A stretch of DNA of 36,140 bases from Cymbomonas tetramitiformis (taxonomy: Eukaryota > Chlorophyta > Pyramimonadophyceae > Pyramimonadales > Pyramimonadaceae): assembly GCA_001247695.2 (NCBI GenBank), contig LGRX02031275.1, positions 1 through 36,140 on the forward strand, read 5' to 3'. Position numbers and translations under genes: made by a program. How positions within the stretch are numbered: the first letter of the stretch is position 1; every line of letters begins with the position of its first letter. Shown in pieces: positions 26,771 through 36,140 of the stretch. The notes below the pieces were generated by a model that had not been told where the DNA came from, ran no database searches, and saw only the letters and a program-made list of their open reading frames with translations.

Positions 26771-27065
26771 GCCCGGTGGCAACAATCTATTCCATTCTAT
26801 CCTATTTGGCCCGGTGGTTTTATTTAATATCTGAGTTGGCCCGATGGCATAATTTTGTATTCCTATTTGGCCCGGTGGCAAATAATTTAATTCTAAAATA
26901 GCCCGGTGGCTTAAATTTAATTTAAAGATGGCCCGGTGGCAGTGCTCATAATTCTTATATTGCCCGGTGCCTTGTTTTCGTGGCGCGGTGCCCTGTTATC
27001 AATTTGTATACCAGCCCGGTGGCAACAATTTAATTCCAAAATAGCCCGGTGGCTTCAATTTAATT
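26771..27065 (+). repeat. 30-31-bp minisatellite with GCCCGGTGGC core (left arm)
   Basis: GCCCGGTGGC or a close variant starts at 26771, 26809, 26839, 26870, 26901, 26931, 26962, 26983, 27014 and 27044, each followed by an AT-rich 20 bases. Spacing is mainly 30-31 bp. Confidence 0.9.
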
Positions 27066-27315
27066 CCAAGTTGAGCGTCAGCGTCATTCGAGGTCGTCAC
27101 GAAGATATAAATATTCTTTATTGAGCGTGGAGAGCAACAAGAGTCTAGAGTGGAGTGGGTGGCTGGGCAATACAGATCCGATCGGCGTGGTTAGGGCACA
27201 CCTTCATTCAGCGCAGCCAAAATCTGGGTACGCTACCTTTGCGTGATTGAGCCAAATGCCATGCAATGGCGGGGGATCGTACAGCGCCCGGGCTGAATAG
27301 GAGTGATTTATTAAT

Positions 27316-27570
27316 GCCACGGGCCGAAACTCAATTAAATTCTGACAACCGGGCTATCATATATAATTGTTTATGTCAAACGGGCCATCATGTAATTTTC
27401 TTTTCAGGTGACGGGCTATCTCAGATAGGTCAAACATGCCGACAAGTTGCGGTTTAAAGCCACGGGACGTCTCGAATTCAAATTTAAGTCACCGGCTTAT
27501 CTCAGTATTGAAGTATTCGGCTCTTGACGAAATAGGAATCAAATTTTATGCCACCAGATTATCCCACAAT
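27316..27570 (-). repeat. inverted copy of the same minisatellite (right arm)
   Basis: The reverse-complement core (GCCACGGGCC, ACCGGGCTAT, ACGGGCCATC, GACGGGCTAT, CACGGGACGT, CACCGGCTTA) recurs about every 30-31 bp with more decay. The two arrays face each other across a 250-bp unique centre (27066-27315). Confidence 0.75.
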
Positions 27571-28726
27571 TACCCAATATTAATAGTTCAACATTCCTAT
27601 TTACAAACACTTAAACAAGGAAATAACCATTTAATTTAAAATCAACGATTCACACACATGCACAGTTATGCATACCATCCACCGAATATTATGCCACACA
27701 TTTGTTTGGCAATCCTCTCTTCCTTTGGTGAACTCGCACATGTGCACCTCTTTCTTAAGGCATCAATCCCATTTCCACCATCATACTTGAGTAATACACC
27801 ACCTCCTTTTGAGTTACAACAATATCATATTCAGAAGTTCTCATATTTGCTATTACTGACAAACCAGGGAGCACCTTAATACCGGCAACCTTGAGAAAAC
27901 TACATAAACTATCTTCTTATGCACAAGGGGGAGTAGCACAGCAGGAAGGTTGGCGGGCTGAACATCATAAAAATTGCACTGCTTGTCTCACCTGTCCAAC
28001 TTGAATTTCCCTCTCCAGGTTTCCTGCTGTGCTCTTTGTGCTGCTGGCAGTAGAACACTGAGATCCAGGGGCATACTTGCACCCACAGGAAACTGGTCTA
28101 GAAACATAACGATGTCGACAATGTGGAAGCGTATCCCAGGGCAAGCAAATAATCTTCAACCAGAACAAGGCATATACGTCATATCGCCAAGCATATTAAC
28201 GTATTCCAGGGGTGCAAAGCAAGCACAGGCATCTCCCAAGCATGTGTGTATTCCAGTAATCAAGGCAATCAAATCGCCTAGCAGGCAGGTAAAAATGTCC
28301 AAGAACAACAGGCAGGCAGGAGAAGTTTCCTGCAAACAGTCACAACCGCTCAGCAAGATTCACGAGGAACCGGGGGAGGGGTTGAGGGATGCAAGGCCCG
28401 GCATTCAAAAGCTCGAATGCAGCCAAACCAGTTCAGGGGGTATCCCGAACTGATCGAACTGCATTCAAGTCGGATGTAGAGTGCACACCTGTCTATGGCA
28501 TTTCAGCCGGTTTCTCCCACTGAGACACACCAGTCTGGCTGTTATAGTAGTATGTTCTCCCCTGTAGGTGAAAAGCATAAAGAGTTAAAAAACAACTTAA
28601 TTGTCGCACCGCACCCTGCTGTATCAAGAACATATAGCAGTTACCACCGAAGCAAGCTACGCTATACAGCAAGAAATCGATTAAAAGTTATAACGATCTG
28701 TGGGACCAAAAAAGCCTTGCAATAAG
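27571..28726. other. 3' flank of the KH gene, no gene seen
   Basis: AT-rich, with several short frames lacking support. The part next to 28727 should hold the KH gene 3' UTR; no clear poly(A) signal was identified. Confidence 0.4.
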
Positions 28727-31354
28727 CTAAAGCCTGAGCCACACCTCATTATCTTGCAACGCTTGCCAAACACTGGAAGTCGCGGGAGGTTGCTGTTCCC
28801 CGTATGCAGGCTGCTGCCCGTATGCCCCGTAGCCCTGAAGGTTGGAATAGGCGTGTAACGAACTTAGATACTCAAGCAGTTGTATCGCTGTTAAAAAGGA
28901 GGCAAGCTTCGAAAAGAAGCTTGAGGGCGAACCTGATCTTGCCCATATCCACCATATCCCGCTTGATAACCCTGCTGGGGGGCTGCAGCTGGAGGCGCAT
29001 AACCACCGTAACCACCTGCAACGGATGAGGATGGGTTCAAACTACTGGCTGATGAATGAAGTAAAAAAACACGCAACGGTTGTAGAGTACCTGGAGGTCC
29101 ATACCCTCCGTAACCCTGAGGAGGTCCATATCCCCCACCTCCTCCATATCCGCCGTATCCACCGTGCCCTCCGTATCCCCCACCTCCATATCCACCGCCG
29201 GGTGCACCATATCCGCCAGGCCCACCGCCTGTTGGAACGAAAACAGGAGATCAAACTACGAACACAGGAAAAATAGTCGAAACATCAGATAAGTAAATAA
29301 TAAAAAATAACAGAGAGAAGTTTTTCTCTGCCACGAGATCCAAGTATCAGTACAGAAGAAAGCTAGAAGGGAAACTGTATCAAAGCCGTGGTTCCAGTGG
29401 GACCGAGCTCACCGTAGCCGCCGCCACCACGGGGTGCCGGAGGAGCACTATTCATGGAGTACGCAGCAGCGCTTCCTCCGTTAATAATATCCTGGATCAT
29501 GCGGGTTGCTGCATCGATCGCTTGTTGAGATCCCATGATGCTGACCTTGCAGGGGTTGCTGTGCTGATCGATTTGGATGCGAGCACCGCTGTGGTGTTGG
29601 AGGCCCTTGATGGTTTCACCACCACGACCAATAACCCGACCAACCATATCCTTGGGGCAATCAAGAGAGAACCCTGGCCCCTGGCTAGCTCCCAAAAGGT
29701 GCGCGGCCGCGGCAGGACCGCCTTGAAGAAGTTCCATCACAAGTTTCTTTCCTTGTGCAACCTGGTGTGCACTTCCCGAGATATGAACCTGCAAAGAACC
29801 ATACGATCCTTTTTTCCGTCAAGAAGTTTGGAGGGAGTAAACAAGAAGTGCAGAGGCAGTAAAACTCCACACGCACAGACCAAGCAGACCCATCTACACA
29901 CCCAACCCGATCCATATGGGAAAACAAGGCCGTGACTGGATCGTCGGTTAAACCTAGCGCTAGCAGTATTACAGCAATTCAGACCAAAACAGGAAGATCT
30001 GTAGAGAGGATCATCTTCTTCGTAGAAGAAACGTTTGTCGAAAGCAAAGTATTTCCAATAAAGAAAAGCAGAACTTCAACAAGACAATACCTTGCGAGGA
30101 ACGTTTTCGGGAAAGTTTTGATCGATAGAGATCGTAGCTCCGCTCGCTTGCTGAAGGCCCTTGATCGTCTCGCCCCCGCGACCAATGATCCGGCCGACCA
30201 GTCCAGGAGGACAGTCAATGGATTCGCTGGCTTCAGGAGAAGAAGCTGTGCAGTTTCAACAAGCATCTTCACGTGAGACAACTATCGTGACAAAGCAGAG
30301 AGGTCCTTACACTAAGGAAAACCTAGCAGTATTGGCGTCCATTTAACTCGCCGGCACGTCATAAACTTCATTTCTACAGCCTTGTAAAACTGGTCCGCTG
30401 GTTGCTGGAGAAAACAAAACGTACCGAGAGCCTCTGGAGGAGCCTGAAGGCATTCGTTCACTGCTGCTACACCAGCGGCAACGGCCTGAAACAAAAAGCA
30501 AAAAAAAAAAATAAGGAAGGGCAACGCGACTAGTGATACGCAGCAAATCCACAGTCCTACACTTTACGGACTCACCATGGACAGAAGACACCGCTAACCT
30601 GTCCGGGCGTAAGCCTATTCCAAATAACTACTTGCTTCAAGGCGAAACAAGCGAACGGCTGAGGTATCAACCTGGGCGGATCCAGACACGGATACTTTCT
30701 TTGTTTCTTGGTCGATCTGAATGCGGGCACCGCTTGAGTACTGCGCCACACTTGCAAACGTCAGCCCGTTGTGCTACGGACGACGAACGATAATTCTCCA
30801 CCTAACATCATTTCTGATCTCACCTCCAACGCCTTAATAGTTTCCCCGTTCTTTCCGATGAGACGCCCGATCATGTTCAAAGGGCATTCCACCATTTCGG
30901 TTACCGTGTCAGCAGCTGGCACAGCAGCGGCGTCAGTCTCCGGAGCTGCTTCAGCAGGAACCTCGGCGCCTTCGACACCTTCAACAGTGGCCCTTTTAGC
31001 GGGAGGCTCCTCTTCCTCACCAGCAGCAGGTTGCTCATCATCGTCGGGCTTCCTCTTCCCCAAAACACCTGGATGACAGATAGGGAGTCAGCTGATCGGC
31101 AAAAAGAAGGAAAATAAACTAGACAGTTGAATTTATTTTACGAAATAACTTTCAGGAACTGACACCGTAAATAGAATTCTGTAGTTGCAGAAGGGAAGGG
31201 CAAATGCGCTATGCGGACCTGCATCCGCGGGTTCCGCTGCTTCAGGTTCAGCTTCAGGAGCAGCTTCCTCAGCAGCTGGTTCGGCCTCTACAGCCTCCTC
31301 TGCGGGGACTTCGGGTGCAGCCTCTTCGACAGGTGGTTGTTCCGTATCAGCCAT
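28727..31354 (-). CDS. three-KH-domain RNA/ssDNA-binding protein with Gly/Tyr-rich tail
   Basis: Nine exons, all GT-AG and phase-matched: 31354-31219, 31068-30824, 30740-30672, 30485-30425, 30245-30091, 29788-29413, 29228-29091, 29015-28933 and 28834-28727. They total 1371 nt, 456 aa. The N terminus is Ala/Glu/Pro-rich with a basic GKRKPDDDE stretch. KH1 has MIGRLIGKNGETIKALE and SGARIQIDQ; KH2 has LVGRIIGRGGETIKGLQ; KH3 has MVGRVIGRGGETIKGLQ and SGARIQIDQ. Each GxxG loop (GKNG, GRGG, GRGG) is intact. Exons 7-9 add Gly/Tyr/Gln/Pro low complexity ending in WLRL. The layout resembles the FUBP/KHSRP class and its plant relatives, which bind single-stranded nucleic acid and act in transcription and RNA processing. 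The donors after exons 1, 3 and 8 (GTCCGC, GTTGAT, GTTCGC) are weaker than the rest. No lesion seen; the gene looks functional. Confidence 0.92.
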
Positions 31355-32245
31355 TTTCGTCGTTTTTTGCTACTGCTCAAGCTGTTTTTGTTTTCAACAG
31401 GCGGCCAAAAAGCAAAATCTCCGCCAACAATCAAAAGAACGTTTTCTCGCGCTCTCCGAGTGTAATAACGTAAGTCAAGGTATTGCATATTCCTTCGGGA
31501 GTTTATATTTTTTGTAATCGATCAAATAGTGGTCCTTGGATCTAATCGACAATCATCGCACAGTTTTACGGTGCTTTTTTTGCCCATATTTAGTTTGCAG
31601 CCTGTCGAGATTTGAGAATGTGACAGACGAGAGTCGGGAGAGTGGAAACTGGAAAGCCGATCGTTTGTATGACGTGCTTCTAGAGGAATCCACGCCGCTC
31701 AAACTAACATTCAACGGCTAAAACAGTAAAGTGCTTTGTATAATTCAGGCTCGAGGGTCGAGGCTGGGCCTGGCGGCTGAATGAATTCGAATCCAGAAGA
31801 CAATCCGAATCCTGCATGTCGAAATGCTCGCGCTCGCGCCCGCGCTCCTCGTAGACGACAAACGGACCCCCGAAATTATTACTGTTACTCGAGTCTCCGG
31901 ACCGAAATAGCGCGAAAATTACTTAGGGTTTGTAACGCAGATTGAGCTTATGGGCGTCCGGAGAGTCTGGAAGTACTTGTCAGGGGGGGTCCTCCGAATC
32001 CCCCAAAATTTGTATGGTGGCAGCAGTGGGGTATATAATGCAGGTTTGCTGCTTGACGCATGTCCAGGAGATGCGGCTTGGAACTCCCAATACAAGAGAT
32101 ACCAGTGTCAAAATCACCAGTTGGCCAGCGAAACAGGTTATCTGCAGTTTTAAAATAAAGTAAAATGTCATAACTTTTTCATTTCAAGGTTAATTCTTGC
32201 GTGAAAGACGCGGCGAATCCCATGAACATTTTGCCCCTAGTTCAT
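31355..32245. other. upstream region of the KH gene, no gene seen
   Basis: Should hold the KH gene promoter and 5' UTR. No open frame with support. The 31,920-32,110 part has a G run (31983-31989) and GGGGTATATAATG (about 32029), a TATA-like box on the plus strand with no gene after it. Confidence 0.45.
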
Positions 32246-32249
32246 TACA

Positions 32250-32648
32250 ACGTGTCACATGCCATGTCTCAGGGTCCTCGTATACGGACGGATATGAGAC
32301 GCGGCTGCTATTGAACTGTAGCAAGCACGCGCAAGTATGTAGTGGGGTATGAGTGCAGCAATTATGTGACCAGAATGCTTGCTCGAGCCCAATGCTCCTC
32401 ATATTACCTCAATGCCCTCACGCGTCATACGCGTTACCACCATCGGGTTGTGAACCCGAGGGCATTGGGTGAACTACCCGCGATCGGCTGGTCGATATAG
32501 CCATTGATGCTCGCATGCTGTTCAGTTCATGCTCGAAGCGAAGACGAGTCTTCTCAGAACACTTCGGTTCTTCAAGAATTGTCTTGCTTCGCCATCTCGA
32601 TGCCAATACCTGGCCTCTCGATGACAGGTGTCACTCAAGGTGAGTGGA
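32250..32648 (-). repeat. diverged partial copy of the LTR at 35027-35588
   Basis: Shares long blocks with 35040-35425: CACGCGCA...GGGTATGAGTGCAG, GGGTTGTGAACCCGAGGGCA, GAAGCGAAGACGAGTCTTCT, CAGAACACTTCGGTTCTTCA and TACCTGGCCTCTCGATG, in the same order and orientation. It breaks off after GTGTCACTCA. Confidence 0.85.
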
Positions 32649-32756
32649 TCTTAAGGCTCGCTATGCAAGCGATATGATATATGATATATGGCACGGCTGT
32701 CGCGATTATGAACGAGGGGCGGCAATGTAAGGGCTGGCGGGGCGTTGGGGTATTGC

Positions 32757-32870
32757 TGGGTGCTGAAATGGCGGTGTATCTCTGCTGTGGTGGAGAGTGG
32801 GGTGTTGTGAGGGATTTTGGGTTTGAGATGTGGGTGTGGCATTGGAGGGCAAGTTTTTTAAATATATTCA
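32757..32870. repeat. 113-bp block also found at 35938-36051
   Basis: From GGTGCTGAAATGGCGGTGTA to GTTTTTTAAATATATT, nearly identical to the right-hand copy (one or two differences). Both copies lie on the right of a copy of the same LTR. Confidence 0.92.
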
Positions 32871-32899
32871 ACGAAGAGGTTCGGCACCCTGTTAGGTGA

Positions 32900-33920
32900 T
32901 ACCGTTCCAGCAGAACAAAACAACACTTTGCAATTGGGCATTCACTGCGGCTCTCGTGCCGTGCGCCCAGGTCGCAGCACGAGCGGCTCCTGTGGTGAAT
33001 GCCCCCAACCTGCCACAAGGCCAAGTTGGTGCCCTTCGAGCAACCAAGCACAAGTTCCCGTCGACAATTATGAAAGAAACTACGGGCAAAGGCGTGCTTC
33101 GAGCACACGCATGGCAAAAAGGCCTGGGTCAGGTGTCCAGACCCGAGCTGGCGCGTCGCCAACCATGAATTCCCACAACCTGTCATACAGGCCCGTCGGG
33201 GAATTCACCGTTGCCAACGCCCACAAGGGTCGGATTCATAAATACAAACACAATGAAAACTGAAGGAAAGACATTCGGCTGCAATGCTGCCAAAAGGTTG
33301 CAGTCGGGTGTTTGGACTCGCGCTGACGCGCCGTAAGCCGTGAATTCCCACAACCTGTCACACAGGTCCGTTCGGGGAATTCAACGTTGCCACAGCCTGC
33401 GCAGGTCGAATTCACAAAAGTTAACATCATACAAACTGTGGGAAAAACATGGGTGCGGCTACAACCTCGTCAAACAGCAAAAGTCAGGTGTCACGGCTCG
33501 AGTTGGCGCGGCTACGGTTGTGCATTCCCAAACGCCGGTCGCATACGCCGGTTTGAGCATATTCGGCAAGCAAGCCCTGCGCGGTTCGAATTCGCAAAGC
33601 AAATGGTGCAAAATATGGTACAAAAAGGCCGGGCGCATCGTGCACACACGTGAATACCGCTGAGAGTGACTGTGGCGGCTCGCCGTCGCGGGTGTGAATT
33701 TATGACAACCGCAGCTTCGGGCAATCTCGCCGCTAGGCACTCAACGGGGAAAATGTCCCTCTGTGGGAATTCACGAGCGTGTCCTGAATTCGCGAACGTT
33801 TTCGGACAGCTGCGGATCTCCACCGCTGCGGAACAGCGATACGCGTGTCTATTGCTGTGCTACGTACAACATGTCAGGCGGCAACGCGCTTCTGCCACGC
33901 CGGCTCGTAGATTCGCAAAA
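32900..33920. repeat. diverged satellite of about 170-180 bp, five to six copies
   Basis: Anchor TGAATTCCCACAACCTGTCA or variants begin at 32996, 33166, 33341, 33521 and 33694, with a weaker match near 33862. Each unit also has a GGTGT...CTCG...GGCGCG block about 40 bp before the anchor and a GTCGAATTCACAAA-like block after it. Copies are clearly diverged. Open frames through it are not conserved between copies. Confidence 0.8.
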
Positions 33921-34470
33921 CGGGCGCGGGTCTAACATGCACTCGCAGACTGTAGATTCAGGCTCAGATGGAAGCATGAAAAGCAGGAAGGCAAACGAGC
34001 AACGCAGGGGGCAATTCACAGATAAAACAAGCACAACGGCGCGACTTCGCACATACATCAGAGTGGCGTGCCGGCACTCTGGGGATCCGAACCAGACTCT
34101 TACAAACTGCTAATGACAAAGCTCTCATGTGGATTCGAAGTATATGTATGCAAATATCACATTTAATACTAGGCCACAAGAGGCAAATATCACTATACCG
34201 CAGAATGGTTTTGAAAGGTTCGGATCTAACTTTTCGAAAGCAGAGCTAGCTAAGTACTCAAGCGAGCATAGTGAAAGTCCGTGAATGCCATTGTCGTTTC
34301 GGATGCCCTGTGACCATTGGTTCCCAGTGACAGCGGCGTTTGGTGTCAACGCGCGCGTGCGTTTGCCCTGTCATGCATTGCCGAGACGTCATGTGTGGTC
34401 GTGTCGTGATGTCACTTCGCGTGATGTCGTGCTCGACGCTCTGCGGTTCTCGCGGATCGGCACGGGCTGG
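33921..34470. other. no gene seen
   Basis: Non-repetitive sequence of mixed composition between the satellite and the hairpin-bearing block. Short frames only. Confidence 0.4.
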
Positions 34471-34768
34471 TCGCGGCCAGGGAAGATATCTTCCTGGGAT
34501 TGGCCGGCCCGGGGCCGTGTCACGGAGGCCCGGGCCGAAGGCGGGCCGAAGAAAAAGTTGCGGATGGGCCGAGTCGCATTGAGGGGAAAATCGATAAATT
34601 TCCAAAATTTTATCGATTTTTGACAAATTGTAATACCTAAAATTAAAATTTTGCGCCTGCGGCGGGCAATTTTGGGTTCGGGCCGAGATGGGCCGAAATG
34701 TGGCCGAAGTAAATTCCCAATGCGGGCCGAGTCACCTCCGCGGAAGATATCTACCCTGGTCGCGGCGA
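34470..34768. repeat. inverted pair of GAAGATATCT blocks
   Basis: CGCGGCCAGGGAAGATATCT (ending TCCTGGGAT, about 34470-34500) and GGAAGATATCTACCCTGGTC (then GCGGCG, 34740-34768) are inverted copies of about 26 bp. The left one contains the perfect palindrome GAAGATATCTTC. Several GGGCCGA words lie between them. Confidence 0.6.
34587..34620. repeat. perfect 12-bp hairpin
   Basis: AAAATCGATAAA (34587-34598), loop TTTCCAAAAT, then TTTATCGATTTT (34609-34620). It lies between the inverted GAAGATATCT blocks. Confidence 0.9.
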
Positions 34769-35026
34769 CGTCGATGTAGCGCTTGGCGAGGCGTCGTGCA
34801 TGATTTAAACTGGGAGGGCGATCTGAGCAGGAGGGTGAACGTGATATGCTCCGGGCGCTCGAGCGGACAATGAACTGGGGTAGGATCGTGACTGAAGGGG
34901 GGGAATGACAATTAATGAAAAAGGGGGTCATGGCTGGGGCGTTTGCTGTCGGCTGAGACGGGCGCGATGGGGGCAACTGCGGTGGGGTCTGACATGGGCT
35001 GCGGTAGCGTGACTGAATATGGGGGG

Positions 35027-35588
35027 TGTGACAGGCCTTTCAGGGGTGCCCGAGGGACCCCTTCTAAGCGTGTTCATAGTTGTGACACGGCTATTATCGA
35101 ACGATAACAGCACGCGCAGAGTATATGTGGGTATGAGTGCAGACTCTTCTCCAGAAGTGCTGCTAGAGCTCAATGCTCCCTCATATACGCCAATGCCCCC
35201 GCGCCTCTCAGGCGCTACCACAATTGGGTTGTGAACCCGAGGGCATTGGGTGAACAACAGTATCGGCTGATCGAATAAGCCATGTGATACCCGCATGGTG
35301 TTCAATTCATGCTAGAAGCGAAGACGAGTCTTCTCAGAACACTTCGGTTCTTCAAGACTTATCTTGCTTCGCCATTTCGATGCCGATACCTGGCCTCTCG
35401 ATGGCAGGTGTCACTCACCTTAAGTGGGTGACAGACATGATGATTGTACATGTCACAGTCGACCGTACTAACGACCGTATGTCATTATAATATATGACAT
35501 GACACGACATGACATGACATGACATGGTATGACATGTATGACACGTATGACATGTATGACACATATGCCATCGGTCATAACCCTGACA
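35027..35588 (-). repeat. LTR of a retroelement, minus orientation
   Basis: Read on the minus strand it begins TGTCAGGG at 35588 and ends CCTGTCACA at 35027, i.e. TG...CA. A purine run AAGAGGGGAGA (minus strand, 35601-35591) lies two bases before its start, as a polypurine tract would. About 562 bp long. The ATGACATG microsatellite lies inside it. A partial second copy is at 32250-32648. Confidence 0.6.
35480..35575. repeat. ATGACATG-type microsatellite
   Basis: TGACA units repeat every five bases at first (ATGACATGACACGACATGAC), then with ATGT/ACGT inserts (TATGACATG, TATGACACG). It looks like a slippage expansion. Confidence 0.95.
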
Positions 35589-36140
35589 GATCTCCCCTCT
35601 TAAAAGAGTTGTGACCTCACAATATAGGGTGCATACCTTTGTATATGTCTTTGATGTCTTTGTTGTCGAGCTGGTACCAGTCTTCTTACACCGATGAGGC
35701 GTCCCTCAAGGTGTTTTAGGATATCGGGGGAACTGAGTCCACTTTAAACCCTCACGTTAGGCATTTAGCCCTACAGTTCTTAGGATGTAGCCCCCATGAA
35801 TTGCGTATCGTATTTCAGAGTGACGTTTCAAGGTATCTTCCGAGGTTTACGTTGCGGATAGATATTTGCGCTTGCCGTCGACGCCTTTGCGAACGATGAT
35901 CGACGATTCAACGAACGATTCTCGGCCTTATATAGGTGCTGGGTGCTGAAATGGCGGTGTATCTCTGCTGTGGTTGAGAGTGGGGTGTTGTGAGGGATTT
36001 TGGGTTTGAGATGTGGGTGTGGCATTGGAGGGCAAGTTTTTTAAATATATTCCCCCCCCCAGCTGGTGGCGTATGGATAGGGAGACATCAGCTGGCAAGA
36101 CACGAAGTGGGTGTGGCGTGGTGATATGAACGTGATTGTT
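35589..36140 (-). mobile_element. 3' internal end of a retroelement (continues past the window)
   Basis: By the polypurine-like run at 35591-35601 this is the internal part next to the LTR on its left. The minus strand carries CTATATAAGG (about 35926-35935) and the 113-bp repeat. A short frame near 35690-35630 (ending near TATATTGTGA) is the only coding-like trace. No RT or integrase is in the window. Confidence 0.4.

Noticed and set aside
29979..30281. 100-codon minus-strand frame over KH exon 5
   Set aside because: Wrong frame: the phase-correct exon 30245-30091 gives the KH2 domain, this one does not.
33575..33590. Pol III B box GGTTCGAATTC
   Set aside because: It is one variant of a satellite block; other copies lose the match and no A box is at the right distance.
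34389..34976. 195-codon minus-strand frame
   Set aside because: It crosses the hairpin and inverted repeats and has no protein-like domains.

Overview
The window is eukaryotic nuclear DNA. Several genes are split by short GT-AG introns whose phases fit exactly, long arrays of tandem repeats are present, and the centre is a large Ty3/gypsy-type retrotransposon that is much more GC-rich than its flanks. The best guess at the organism is a streptophyte (charophyte) green alga of the Chara/Klebsormidium kind. DNA-methyltransferase-bearing retrotransposons are established in charophytes and in dinoflagellates. This assignment is inferred from gene content, not proven.

Region by region. (1) 1-9.5 kb, AT-rich: a 165-bp tandem repeat; a doubtful two-exon gene; on the minus strand a Plavaka-like (KDZ superfamily) DNA transposase gene with an N-terminal C2HC zinc-finger exon, one intron and one frameshift in a C run; two 108-bp palindrome-bearing repeats; then three plus-strand genes: a small basic/acidic protein with a poly-Asp tract, a protein-kinase-like gene with DFS in place of DFG, and an unrecognised five-exon gene. 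A 28-bp minisatellite follows. The whole block may be one large DNA transposon with cargo, but no terminal inverted repeats were identified. (2) 9.7-22.3 kb: one retrotransposon copy in successive frames. It has a Zn-knuckle-like motif and retropepsin, two unrecognised ORFs, a Trp-rich multi-pass membrane-like block, reverse transcriptase and RNase H, a C5-cytosine DNA methyltransferase (DNMT), integrase, a PHD finger and a second methyltransferase-like domain. A PPT-like tract and a duplicated leader with a PBS-like sequence close it. One in-frame UAG and at least two frame breaks are present. The 5' end looks truncated. (3) 22.3-24.4 kb: a 177-183-bp satellite (8 copies), a 44-bp duplication and an unrecognised minus-strand ORF. 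(4) 24.4-28.7 kb: mostly non-coding, with a tRNA-like (SINE-like) segment, a stray copy of a Gly-rich exon and an inverted pair of about 30-bp minisatellite arrays. (5) 28.7-31.35 kb, minus strand: an apparently intact nine-exon gene for a three-KH-domain RNA-binding protein (456 aa) with a Gly/Tyr-rich tail. This is the one clear host housekeeping-type gene. (6) 31.4-36.1 kb: repeats, including two copies of one LTR-retroelement end, a diverged satellite of about 175 bp, hairpins and an ATGACATG-type microsatellite.

The most striking object is the retrotransposon. It joins a cytosine methyltransferase (between RNase H and integrase) with a histone-reader-type PHD finger and a second SAM-methyltransferase-like domain (after integrase), so it may carry its own chromatin or DNA-modification module. 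This copy is frame-broken, so activity would have to come from intact relatives.
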